Origin: Bugula neritina
Lineage: Eukaryota > Bryozoa > Gymnolaemata > Cheilostomatida > Bugulidae
Direction: 5' to 3'
Length of the DNA: 64,000 nt
NCBI GenBank assembly: GCA_964035545.1
Contig: OZ037765.1
Location: forward strand, 14,688,698 to 14,752,697
Part shown: in pieces, positions 14,509 to 30,200 of the stretch
Layout: each line of letters opens with the position of its first letter
How positions within the stretch are numbered: position 1 is the stretch's first letter
The notes under the pieces: model-generated
Told to the model about the DNA's origin: nothing
Databases searched by the model: none
The model's input: only the letters and a program-made list of their open reading frames with translations
Program-made: the position numbers and the translations under genes

Positions 14509-17500
14509 ATACTGACATATACTGCGACACATTGAGATATACTGCAACATAGTTAAATATAATGCAAGATAATGCAACATACTGAAATACACTGTGACAT
14601 ACTGAAATACACTGCAACATGCTGCAACATACTGCAACATACTGAAATACACTGCAACACATTGAAATGAACCGCAACATACCTAACTATACGGAAATAT
14701 ACTGAAATATACTGTAACACATTGAAAAACATTGCAACATACTGAAACATGCTGTAGCACACTGAAATACACTGTGACATACTGAGATACACTGCAACAT
14801 ACTGCAACATACTGCAACATACTGAAATACACTGTAACATATCGAAATATACTGCAACACAATGAAACATACGGCAACATACTGAAATATACTGCAAAAC
14901 ATTGAAATATACTGCTACATACTGAAACATGCTGTAGCATACTGAAATACACTTCAACACACTGAAGTTTACTGTAATATACAGAAATGTACTGTAACAT
15001 ACTGAAACATACGTCAACATACTGAAATGTACTCCAACATGCTGAACTATACTGCAACATACTGAAATACACTGTAATATACTGAATTAAACTGCAAGAC
15101 ATTGTAATATACTGCAACATACTGAATCATACGGCAACATACTGAAATATACTGCAACACATTGAAATATACTGCAACATATTGAAATATGCTGTAACAC
15201 ACTGAAATTCACTGCAACTTACTGAAATATAGTGTAATATACGGAAATGTACTGAAACATACTGATATATACTGTAACACACTGAAATATACTGTCACAT
15301 ACTGAAATATACTGTAAATTACTAGAATTATACTGCAACATTTTGCGACATACTGAAATACACTGTAACCTACTGAAATACACTGCAATATACTACAACA
15401 TACTGAAATACACTGTAACATATTGAAATACGCTGCAACACATTGAAATATACTGCAACATACCGAAATATATAATAAACTACTGAAATATACTCTAACA
15501 CATCGAAAAATACTGCAACATACTGAAATATACTGTAACACACTGAAATATACTGCAACATACTGAAATACATTGTAACATACTGAAATATACTGCAACA
15601 TACGGCAACATACTGAAATACACTGTAACATACTGAAATACACTGCAACATACTGCAACATACTGAAATATACTTCAACATACTGAAATATACTGCAACA
15701 TACTGCAACATACTGAAATACACTGTAACATACTGAAACACACTGCAACACATTGAAACAAACTGCAACATACCTAAATATACAGTAATATACTGAAATA
15801 TACTGTAACACATTGAAAAACACTGCAAGATACTGAAATATGCTGTAGCACACTGAAATACACTGCAACATGCTGAAATACACTGTAAAATACTGAAATA
15901 CACTGCAACATACTGAAATAAACTGTAACCTACTGAAATACACTGCAACATACTACAACATACTGAAACATACTGAAATATACTGCAACATATTGAAATA
16001 TACTACAACATACTAAAATATACTGCAAAATTCTGAAATATACTGTAACATACTGAGATATACGGTAACACGTTGAAATAAACTGCAACAGACTGAAATA
16101 CACTGCAACACAGTGTAATATACTGCAACATACTGAATCATACGGCATATTACTGAAATATACTGCAACACATTGAAATATACTGCAACATACTGCAATA
16201 TGCTGTAGCATACTGAAGTACATTGCAACACACTGAAGTATACTGTGATATGCAGAAACGTACAGCAACATACTGACATATTCCGCAACAAACCGAAATT
16301 TATGGTATACTGAAATTTGTTGCAAACTAGTAAAATATACGGCAACATACAGAAAAATACTGCAACTGTGCAATATAATGAAATATACTGCAAAAATACT
16401 GAAATATACTGCAACAATTTGAAAGTTACTGTATGATACTGAAAAATACTGAAACATACTGAGACATACTGCAACATACTGAAACATACTGCAACATACT
16501 GAAATATACTGCAAGATACTGCAACATACTGAAATACACTGTAACATACTGAAATACACTGCAACATACTGCAACATACTGAAATACACTGCAACATATT
16601 GAAATACACTGCAACACATTGAAATATACTGCAACACAATGAAACATACGGCAACATTCTGAAACATAGTGCGACACAATGAAATATACTGCAACATACT
16701 GAAAGATGCTGTAGCGTACTGAAATACACTGCAACACATTGAAGTATACTGTAATATACAGAAATGTACTGTAACATACTGAAACATACGTCAACATACT
16801 GAAATGTACAGCAACATGCTGAACTATACTGCAACATACTGAAATACACTGTAATATACTGAATTAAACTGCAACATACTGCAACATACTGAAGTAAGCT
16901 GTAGCATACTGAAATACATTGCAGCACACTGAAACGTCCTGTAATATGCAGAAACGTACTGCAACATACTGAAGTATACCGCAACAAACCGAAATTTATG
17001 GTATACTGAAATATGTTGCAAACTAGTAAAATATACTGCAACATACCGAAAAATACTGCAACTGTGCAATATAATGAAATATACTGGAAAAATACTGAAA
17101 TATACTGCAACAATTTGAAAGTTACTGTATGATACTGAAATATACTGAAACACACTGAAACATACTGCAAGATACTGCAACATACTGAAATACACTATAA
17201 CATACTGAAATACACTGCAACATACTGCGACATACTGCAACATACTGAATTACACTGTAACATATTGAAATACACTGCAATACATTGAAATTTACTGCAA
17301 CACACTGAAACATACTGCAACATACTGAAATATACTGCAACATATCGAAGTATATTGTAATATACGGACATGTACTGTAACATACTGAAACATACTGAAA
17401 CATACTGAAATATACTTCAACATACTGAAATATACTGCAACATACTGCAACATACTGAAATACACTGTAACATACTGAAATACACTGCAACACATCGGAA

Positions 17501-19110
17501 TAAACTGCAACATACCTAAATATACGGTAATGTCCTGAAATATACTGTTCACATTGAAAAACACTGCAACATACTGAATTACACTGTAACATACTGAAAT
17601 ACACTGCAACATACTGCAACATACTGAAATACATTGGAACATATTGAAACACACTCCAACACATTGAAATATACTGCAACACACTGAAACATACAGCAAC
17701 ATACTGAAATATACTGCGACACATTGAAATATACTGCAACATAGTTAACTATAATGCAAGATACTGCAACATTCTGAAATACACTGTGACATACTGAAAC
17801 ACACTGCAACATACTGCAACATACTGCAACATACTGCAACATACTGCAACATACTGAAATACACTGTAACATATTGAAATACACTGCAACACATTGAAAT
17901 ATACTGCAACACAATGAAACATACGGCAACATACTGAAACATAGTGTGACACATTGAAATATACTGCAACTTACCGAAACATGCTGTAGCATACTGAAAT
18001 ACACTGCAACACATTGAAGTATACTGTAATATACAGAAATGTACTGTAACATACTGAAACATACGTCAACATACTGAAATGTACTGCAACATGCTGAACT
18101 ATACTGCAACATACTGAAATATACTGCAACATGTCGAAGTATATTGTAATATACGGACATGTACTGTAACATACTGAAACATACTGAAACATACTGAAAT
18201 ATACACCAACATACTGAAATATACTGCAACATACCGCAACATACTGAAATACACTGTAACATACTGAAACAAACTGCAACACATTGAAACAAACTGCAAC
18301 ATACCTAAATATACTGCAAAACATTGAAATATACTGCTACATACTGAAACATTCTGTAGCATACTGACATACACTGCAACACACTGAAGTATACTGTAAT
18401 ATACTGAAATACACTGTAAAATACTGAAATACACTGCAACATACTGAAATACACTGTAACCTACTGAAATACACTGCAACATACTACAACATACTGAAAT
18501 ACACTGTAACATTATGAATTACACTGCAAAACATTGAAATAAACTGCAACATCTCGAAATATATGGTAAACAACTGAAATATACTGCAAAAATACTGAAA
18601 TATACTGTAACATACTGAAAGATATTGCAACATACTGAAATACACCGTAACATACTGAAATACACGGCAACATACTGCAACATACTGTATTACACTGTAA
18701 CATCTTGAAATACACTGCAACACATTGAAAGTTACTGCAACATACTGAAACATACTGCAACATACTGAAATATACTGCAACATATCGAAGTATATCGTAA
18801 TATACAGACATGCACTGTAACATACTGAAACATACTGAAACATACTGAAACATACTGAAATATACTGGAACATACCGAAATATACTTCAACATACTAAAA
18901 TATACTGCAACATACCGCAACTTACTGAAATACACTGCAACACATTGAAGTATACTGTAATATACAGAAATGTACTGTAACATACTGAAACATACGTCAA
19001 CATACTGAAATGTACTCCAACATGCTGAACTATACTGCAACATACTGAAATACACTGTAATATACTGAATTAAACTGCAAGACATTGTAATATACTGCAA
19101 CATACTGAAT
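14509..19110. repeat. Internally deleted 8.2-kb higher-order unit (satellite B)
   Basis: 14509-14878 matches 19121-19490 (offset 4612). The match then jumps: 14881-19110 matches 19904-24134 (offset 5023-5024). About 410 bp present in the full unit between 19490 and 19903 is therefore missing here. The final ~3.15 kb of the unit (24140-27289) is also absent because the next unit begins at 19111. A one-base difference (GTACTGTAACATAC versus GTACTGTAAATATAC) accounts for the 5023/5024 step. Otherwise the copies look almost identical. Confidence 0.75.
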
Positions 19111-22100
19111 CATACAGCAACATACTGACATATACTGCGACACATTGAGATATACTGCAACATAGTTAAATATAATGCAAGATAATGCAACATACTGAAA
19201 TACACTGTGACATACTGAAATACACTGCAACATGCTGCAACATACTGCAACATACTGAAATACACTGCAACACATTGAAATGAACCGCAACATACCTAAA
19301 TATACGGAAATATACTGAAATATACTGTAACACATTGAAAAACATTGCAACATACTGAAACATGCTGTAGCACACTGAAATACACTGTGACATACTGAGA
19401 TACACTGCAACATACTGCAACATACTGCAACATACTGAAATACACTGTAACATATCGAAATATACTGCAACACAATGAAACATACGGCAACATACTGAAA
19501 CATAGTGCGACACATTGAAATATACTGCAATATACTGAAACATGCTGTAGCATACTGAAATACACGGCAACACATTGAAGTATACTGTAATATACAGAAA
19601 TGTACTCTAACATACTGAAACATACGTCAACATACTGAAATGTACTGCAACATGCTGAACTACACTGCAACATACTGAAGTACACTGTAACATACTGAAA
19701 CATACTGCAACATACTGCAACATACTAAAATACACTGTAACATACTGAAATACACAGCAACATACTGCAACATACTGCAACATACTGAAATACGCTGTAA
19801 CATATTGAATTACACTGCAAGACATTGAAATATACTTCAACACACTGAAACAAACGGCAACATACTGAAATATACTGCAACACACTGAAACATACGGCAA
19901 CATACTGAAATATACTGCAAAACATTGAAATATACTGCTACATACTGAAACATGCTGTAGCATACTGAAATACACTTCAACACACTGAAGTTTACTGTAA
20001 TATACAGAAATGTACTGTAAATATACTGAAACATACGTCAACATACTGAAATGTACTCCAACATGCTGAACTATACTGCAACATACTGAAATACATTGTA
20101 ATATACTGAATTAAACTGCAAGACATTGTAATATACTGCAACATACTGAATCATACGGCAACATACTGAAATATACTGCAACACATTGAAATATACTGCA
20201 ACATATTGAAATATGCTGTAACACACTGAAATTCACTGCAACTTACTGAAATATAGTGTAATATACGGAAATGTACTGAAACATACTGATATATACTGTA
20301 ACACACTGAAATATACTGTCACATACTGAAATATACTGTAAATTACTAGAATTATACTGCAACATTCTGCGACATACTGAAATACACTGTAACCTACTGA
20401 AATACACTGCAATATACTACAACATACTGAAATACACTGTAACATATTGAAATACGCTGCAACACATTGAAATATACTGCAACATACCGAAATATATAAT
20501 AAACTACTGAAATATACTCTAACACATCGAAAAATACTGCAACATACTGAAATATACTGTAACACACTGAAATATACTGCAACATACTGAAATACATTGT
20601 AACATACTGAAATATACTGCAACATACGGCAACATACTGAAATACACTGTAACATACTGAAATACACTGCAACATACTGCAACATACTGAAATATACTTC
20701 AACATACTGAAATATACTGCAACATACTGCAACATACTGAAATACACTGTAACATACTGAAACACACTGCAACACATTGAAACAAACTGCAACATACCTA
20801 AATATACAGTAATATACTGAAATATACTGTAACACATTGAAAAACACTGCAAGATACTGAAATATGCTGTAGCACACTGAAATACACTGCAACATGCTGA
20901 AATACACTGTAAAATACTGAAATACACTGCAACATACTGAAATAAACTGTAACCTACTGAAATACACTGCAACATACTACAACATACTGAAACATACTGA
21001 AATATACTGCAACATATTGAAATATACTACAACATACTAAAATATACTGCAAAATTCTGAAATATACTGTAACATACTGAGATATACGGTAACACGTTGA
21101 AATAAACTGCAACAGACTGAAATACACTGCAACACAGTGTAATATACTGCAACATACTGAATCATACGGCATATTACTGAAATATACTGCAACACATTGA
21201 AATATACTGCAACATATTGCAATATGCTGTAGCATACTGAAGTACATTGCAACACACTGAAGTATACTGTGATATGCAGAAACGTACAGCAACATACTGA
21301 CATATTCCGCAACAAACCGAAATTTATGGTATACTGAAATTTGTTGCAAACTAGTAAAATATACGGCAACATACAGAAAAATACTGCAACTGTGCAATAT
21401 AATGAAATATACTGCAAAAATACTGAAATATACTGCAACAATTTGAAAGTTACTGTATGATACTGAAAAATACTGAAACATACTGAGACATACTGCAACA
21501 TACTGAAACATACTGCAACATACTGAAATATACTGCAAGATACTGCAACATACTGAAATACACTGTAACATACTGAAATACACTGCAACATACTGCAACA
21601 TACTGAAATACACTGCAACATATTGAAATACACTGCAACACATTGAAATATACTGCAACACAATGAAACATACGGCAACATTCTGAAACATAGTGCGACA
21701 CAATGAAATATACTGCAACATACTGAAAGATGCTGTAGCGTACTGAAATACACTGCAACACATTGAAGTATACTGTAATATACAGAAATGTACTGTAACA
21801 TACTGAAACATACGTCAACATACTGAAATGTACAGCAACATGCTGAACTATACTGCAACATACTGAAATACACTGTAATATACTGAATTAAACTGCAACA
21901 TACTGCAACATACTGAAGTAAGCTGTAGCATACTGAAATACATTGCAGCACACTGAAACGTCCTGTAATATGCAGAAACGTACTGCAACATACTGAAGTA
22001 TACCGCAACAAACCGAAATTTATGGTATACTGAAATATGTTGCAAACTAGTAAAATATACTGCAACATACCGAAAAATACTGCAACTGTGCAATATAATG

Positions 22101-25100
22101 AAATATACTGGAAAAATACTGAAATATACTGCAACAATTTGAAAGTTACTGTATGATACTGAAATATACTGAAACACACTGAAACATACTGCAAGATACT
22201 GCAACATACTGAAATACACTATAACATACTGAAATACACTGCAACATACTGCGACATACTGCAACATACTGAATTACACTGTAACATATTGAAATACACT
22301 GCAATACATTGAAATTTACTGCAACACACTGAAACATACTGCAACATACTGAAATATACTGCAACATATCGAAGTATATTGTAATATACGGACATGTACT
22401 GTAACATACTGAAACATACTGAAACATACTGAAATATACTTCAACATACTGAAATATACTGCAACATACTGCAACATACTGAAATACACTGTAACATACT
22501 GAAATACACTGCAACACATCGGAATAAACTGCAACATACCTAAATATACGGTAATGTCCTGAAATATACTGTTCACATTGAAAAACACTGCAACATACTG
22601 AATTACACTGTAACATACTGAAATACACTGCAACATACTGCAACATACTGAAATACATTGGAACATATTGAAACACACTCCAACACATTGAAATATACTG
22701 CAACACACTGAAACATACAGCAACATACTGAAATATACTGCGACACATTGAAATATACTGCAACATAGTTAACTATAATGCAAGATACTGCAACATTCTG
22801 AAATACACTGTGACATACTGAAACACACTGCAACATACTGCAACATACTGCAACATACTGCAACATACTGCAACATACTGAAATACACTGTAACATATTG
22901 AAATACACTGCAACACATTGAAATATACTGCAACACAATGAAACATACGGCAACATACTGAAACATAGTGTGACACATTGAAATATACTGCAACTTACCG
23001 AAACATGCTGTAGCATACTGAAATACACTGCAACACATTGAAGTATACTGTAATATACAGAAATGTACTGTAACATACTGAAACATACGTCAACATACTG
23101 AAATGTACTGCAACATGCTGAACTATACTGCAACATACTGAAATATACTGCAACATGTCGAAGTATATTGTAATATACGGACATGTACTGTAACATACTG
23201 AAACATACTGAAACATACTGAAATATACACCAACATACTGAAATATACTGCAACATACCGCAACATACTGAAATACACTGTAACATACTGAAACAAACTG
23301 CAACACATTGAAACAAACTGCAACATACCTAAATATACTGCAAAACATTGAAATATACTGCTACATACTGAAACATTCTGTAGCATACTGACATACACTG
23401 CAACACACTGAAGTATACTGTAATATACTGAAATACACTGTAAAATACTGAAATACACTGCAACATACTGAAATACACTGTAACCTACTGAAATACACTG
23501 CAACATACTACAACATACTGAAATACACTGTAACATTATGAATTACACTGCAAAACATTGAAATAAACTGCAACATCTCGAAATATATGGTAAACAACTG
23601 AAATATACTGCAAAAATACTGAAATATACTGTAACATACTGAAAGATATTGCAACATACTGAAATACACCGTAACATACTGAAATACACGGCAACATACT
23701 GCAACATACTGTATTACACTGTAACATCTTGAAATACACTGCAACACATTGAAAGTTACTGCAACATACTGAAACATACTGCAACATACTGAAATATACT
23801 GCAACATATCGAAGTATATCGTAATATACAGACATGCACTGTAACATACTGAAACATACTGAAACATACTGAAACATACTGAAATATACTGGAACATACC
23901 GAAATATACTTCAACATACTAAAATATACTGCAACATACCGCAACTTACTGAAATACACTGCAACACATTGAAGTATACTGTAATATACAGAAATGTACT
24001 GTAACATACTGAAACATACGTCAACATACTGAAATGTACTCCAACATGCTGAACTATACTGCAACATACTGAAATACACTGTAATATACTGAATTAAACT
24101 GCAAGACATTGTAATATACTGCAACATACTGAATCATACGGCAACATACTGAAATATACTGCAACACATTGAAATATACTGCAACATACTGCAATATGCT
24201 GTAGCATACTGAAGTACATTGCAACACACTGAAGTATACTGTGATATGCAGAAACGTACAGCAACATACTGACATATTCCGCAACAAACCGAAATTTATG
24301 GTATACTGAAACTTGTTGCAAACTAGTAAAATATACGGCAACATACAGAAAAATACTGCAACTGTGCAATATAATGAAATATACTGCAAAAATACTGAAA
24401 TATACTGCAACAATTTGAAAGTTACTGTATGCTACTGAAAAATACTGAAACATACTGAGACATACTGCAACATACTGAAACATACTGCAACATACTGAAA
24501 TATACTGCAAGATACTGCAACATACTGAAATACACTGTAACATACTGAAATACACTGCAACATACTGCAACATACTGAAATACACTGGAACATATTGAAA
24601 TACACTACAACACATTGAAATATACTGCAACACACTGAAACATACAGCAATATGCTGAAATATACTGCGACACATTGAAATATACTGCAACATAGTTACC
24701 TATAATGCAAGATACTGCAACATTCTGAAATACACTGTGACATACTGAAATACACTGCAACATACTGCAACATACTGCAACATACTGCAACATACTGAAA
24801 TACACTGTAACATACTGAAATACAAGGCAACATACTGCAACATACTGAAATACACTGCAACACATTGAAATAAACCGCAACATACCTAAATATACGGAAA
24901 TATACCGAAATATACTGTAACACATTGAAAAACATTGCAACATACTGAAACATGCTGTAGCACACTGAAATACACTGTGACATACTGAGAAGCACTGCAA
25001 CATACTGCAACATACTGCAACACACTGAAATACACTGTAACATATTGAAATACACTGCAACACATTGAAATATACTGCAACACAACGAAACAGACGGCAA

Positions 25101-27289
25101 CATACTGAAACATAGTGCGACACATTGAAATATACTGCAACATACTGAACCATGCTGTAGCATACTGAAATACACTGCAACACATTGAAGTATACTGTAA
25201 TACAAAGAAATGTACTGTAACATACTGAAACATACGTCAACATACTGAAATGTACTGCAACATGCTGAACTATACTGCAACATACTGAAATACACTGTAA
25301 TATACTGAATTAAGCTGCAACATACTGCAACATACTAAAATAAGCTGTAACATACTGAAATACATTGCAGCACACTGAAGCGTCCTGTAATATGCAGAAA
25401 CGTACTGCAACATACTGAAATATACCGCAACAAACCGAAATTTATGGTATACTGAAATATGTTGCAAACTAGTAAAATATACTGCAACATACCAAGAAAT
25501 ACTGCAACTGTGCAATATAATGAAATATACGGCAAAAATACTGAAATATACTGCAAAAATTTGAAAGTTACTGTATGATACTGAAATATACTGAAACACA
25601 CTGAAAATTACTGCAAGATACTGCAACATACTGAAATACACTATAACATACTGAAATACACTGCAACATACTGCAACATACTGAATTACACTGTAACATT
25701 ATGAAATACACTGCAATACATTGGAATTTACTGCAACACACTGAAATATACTGCAACATATTGAAATGTGCTGTAGGACACTGAAATTCACTGCAACTTA
25801 CTGAAATATAGTGTAATATACGGAATGTACTGTAACATACTGAAATACACTGCAACATACTGCAACTTACCGAAATACACTGGAACTTATTGAAATACAC
25901 TACAACACATTGAAATATACTGCAACACACTGAAACATACAGCAACATACTGAAATATACTGCGACACATTGAGATATACTGCAACATAGTTAAATATAA
26001 TGCAAGATACTGCAGCATACTGAAATACACTGTGACATACTGAAATACACTGCAACATACTGCAACATAGGGCAACATACTGTAATACACTGCAACGCAT
26101 TGAAATAAACCGCAACATACCTAAATATACGGAAATAGACTGAAATATCCTGTAACACATTGAAAAACATTGCAACATACTGAAACATGCTGTAGCACAC
26201 TGAAATACACTGTGACATACTGAGATACACTGCAACATACTGCAACATACTGCAACATAATGGAATACACTGTAACATATTGAAATACACTGCAACACAT
26301 TGAAATATACTGCAACACAATGAAACATACGGCAACATTCTGAAACATAGTGCGACACAATGAAATATACTGCAACATACTGAAAGATGCTGTAGCATAC
26401 TGAAATACACTGCAACACATTGAAGTATACTGTAATATACAGAAATGTACTGTAACATACTGAAACATACGTCAACATACTGAAATGTACTGCAACATGC
26501 TGAACTATACTGCAACATACTGAAATACACTGTAATATACTGAATTAAACTGCAACATACTGCAACATACTGAAATAAGCTGTAGCATACTGAAATACAT
26601 TGCAGCACACTGAAGCGTCCTGTAATATGCAGAAACGTACTGCAACATACTGAAATAAACCGCAACAAACCGAAATTTATGGTATACTGAAATATGTTGC
26701 AAACTAGTAAAATATACTGCAACATACCGAAAAATACTGCAACTGTGCAATATAATGAAATATACTGGAAAAATACTGAAATATACTGCAACAACTTGAA
26801 AGTTACTGTATGATACTGAAATATACTGAAACACACTGAAACATACTGCAAGATACTGCAACATACTGAAATACACTATAACATACTGAAATACACTGCA
26901 ACATACTGCAACATACTGCAACATACTGAATTACACTGTAACATTGAAATACACTGCAATACATTGAAATTTACTGCAACACGCTGAAACATAGAGCAAC
27001 ATGCTGAAATATACTGCGACACATTGAAATATACTGCAACATAGTTAACTATAATGCAAGATACCGCAACATACTGAAATATGCTGTAGCACACTGAAAT
27101 ACAGTGCAACTCACTGAAATATAGTGTAATATACAGAAATGTACTGTAACATACTGAAATATACTGTAACATACTGAAATATACTGCAAAATACTGAAGT
27201 ACACTGCAACATACTTCAACATACTGAAATACACTGGAACATATTGAAATACACTACAACACATTGAAATATACTGCAACACACTGAAA
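19111..27289. repeat. Complete 8179-bp higher-order unit, copy 1 (satellite B)
   Basis: Every landmark in this interval recurs exactly 8179 bp to the right, with no net indel: 19121/27300, 20034/28213, 25641/33820, 26924/35103. The left boundary is where 19101-19110 (CATACTGAAT) stops matching 27280-27289 and CATACAGCAA begins to match. The unit contains older internal duplications, such as 21848-22267 related to 26505-26924 (4657 bp apart). The phase of the unit is arbitrary. Confidence 0.85.
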
Positions 27290-30200
27290 CATACAGCAAC
27301 ATACTGACATATACTGCGACACATTGAGATATACTGCAACATAGTTAAATATAATGCAAGATAATGCAACATACTGAAATACACTGTGACATACTGAAAT
27401 ACACTGCAACATGCTGCAACATACTGCAACATACTGAAATACACTGCAACACATTGAAATGAACCGCAACATACCTAAATATACGGAAATATACTGAAAT
27501 ATACTGTAACACATTGAAAAACATTGCAACATACTGAAACATGCTGTAGCACACTGAAATACACTGTGACATACTGAGATACACTGCAACATACTGCAAC
27601 ATACTGCAACATACTGAAATACACTGTAACATATCGAAATATACTGCAACACAATGAAACATACGGCAACATACTGAAACATAGTGCGACACATTGAAAT
27701 ATACTGCAATATACTGAAACATGCTGTAGCATACTGAAATACACGGCAACACATTGAAGTATACTGTAATATACAGAAATGTACTCTAACATACTGAAAC
27801 ATACGTCAACATACTGAAATGTACTGCAACATGCTGAACTACACTGCAACATACTGAAGTACACTGTAACATACTGAAACATACTGCAACATACTGCAAC
27901 ATACTAAAATACACTGTAACATACTGAAATACACAGCAACATACTGCAACATACTGCAACATACTGAAATACGCTGTAACATATTGAATTACACTGCAAG
28001 ACATTGAAATATACTTCAACACACTGAAACAAACGGCAACATACTGAAATATACTGCAACACACTGAAACATACGGCAACATACTGAAATATACTGCAAA
28101 ACATTGAAATATACTGCTACATACTGAAACATGCTGTAGCATACTGAAATACACTTCAACACACTGAAGTTTACTGTAATATACAGAAATGTACTGTAAA
28201 TATACTGAAACATACGTCAACATACTGAAATGTACTCCAACATGCTGAACTATACTGCAACATACTGAAATACACTGTAATATACTGAATTAAACTGCAA
28301 GACATTGTAATATACTGCAACATACTGAATCATACGGCAACATACTGAAATATACTGCAACACATTGAAATATACTGCAACATATTGAAATATGCTGTAA
28401 CACACTGAAATTCACTGCAACTTACTGAAATATAGTGTAATATACGGAAATGTACTGAAACATACTGATATATACTGTAACACACTGAAATATACTGTCA
28501 CATACTGAAATATACTGTAAATTACTAGAATTATACTGCAACATTCTGCGACATACTGAAATACACTGTAACCTACTGAAATACACTGCAATATACTACA
28601 ACATACTGAAATACACTGTAACATATTGAAATACGCTGCAACACATTGAAATATACTGCAACATACCGAAATATATAATAAACTACTGAAATATACTCTA
28701 ACACATCGAAAAATACTGCAACATACTGAAATATACTGTAACACACTGAAATATACTGCAACATACTGAAATACATTGTAACATACTGAAATATACTGCA
28801 ACATACGGCAACATACTGAAATACACTGTAACATACTGAAATACACTGCAACATACTGCAACATACTGAAATATACTTCAACATACTGAAATATACTGCA
28901 ACATACTGCAACATACTGAAATACACTGTAACATACTGAAACACACTGCAACACATTGAAACAAACTGCAACATACCTAAATATACAGTAATATACTGAA
29001 ATATACTGTAACACATTGAAAAACACTGCAAGATACTGAAATATGCTGTAGCACACTGAAATACACTGCAACATGCTGAAATACACTGTAAAATACTGAA
29101 ATACACTGCAACATACTGAAATAAACTGTAACCTACTGAAATACACTGCAACATACTACAACATACTGAAACATACTGAAATATACTGCAACATATTGAA
29201 ATATACTACAACATACTAAAATATACTGCAAAATTCTGAAATATACTGTAACATACTGAGATATACGGTAACACGTTGAAATAAACTGCAACAGACTGAA
29301 ATACACTGCAACACAGTGTAATATACTGCAACATACTGAATCATACGGCATATTACTGAAATATACTGCAACACATTGAAATATACTGCAACATACTGCA
29401 ATATGCTGTAGCATACTGAAGTACATTGCAACACACTGAAGTATACTGTGATATGCAGAAACGTACAGCAACATACTGACATATTCCGCAACAAACCGAA
29501 ATTTATGGTATACTGAAATTTGTTGCAAACTAGTAAAATATACGGCAACATACAGAAAAATACTGCAACTGTGCAATATAATGAAATATACTGCAAAAAT
29601 ACTGAAATATACTGCAACAATTTGAAAGTTACTGTATGATACTGAAAAATACTGAAACATACTGAGACATACTGCAACATACTGAAACATACTGCAACAT
29701 ACTGAAATATACTGCAAGATACTGCAACATACTGAAATACACTGTAACATACTGAAATACACTGCAACATACTGCAACATACTGAAATACACTGCAACAT
29801 ATTGAAATACACTGCAACACATTGAAATATACTGCAACACAATGAAACATACGGCAACATTCTGAAACATAGTGCGACACAATGAAATATACTGCAACAT
29901 ACTGAAAGATGCTGTAGCGTACTGAAATACACTGCAACACATTGAAGTATACTGTAATATACAGAAATGTACTGTAACATACTGAAACATACGTCAACAT
30001 ACTGAAATGTACAGCAACATGCTGAACTATACTGCAACATACTGAAATACACTGTAATATACTGAATTAAACTGCAACATACTGCAACATACTGAAGTAA
30101 GCTGTAGCATACTGAAATACATTGCAGCACACTGAAACGTCCTGTAATATGCAGAAACGTACTGCAACATACTGAAGTATACCGCAACAAACCGAAATTT

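Noticed and set aside
16013-17170. 385-codon open frame on the minus strand, with near-identical copies at 21037-22194 and 29216-30373
   Set aside because: It is the satellite B monomer translated. The other two frames are also open over the same DNA and give the same repeat, so there is no sign of coding selection.
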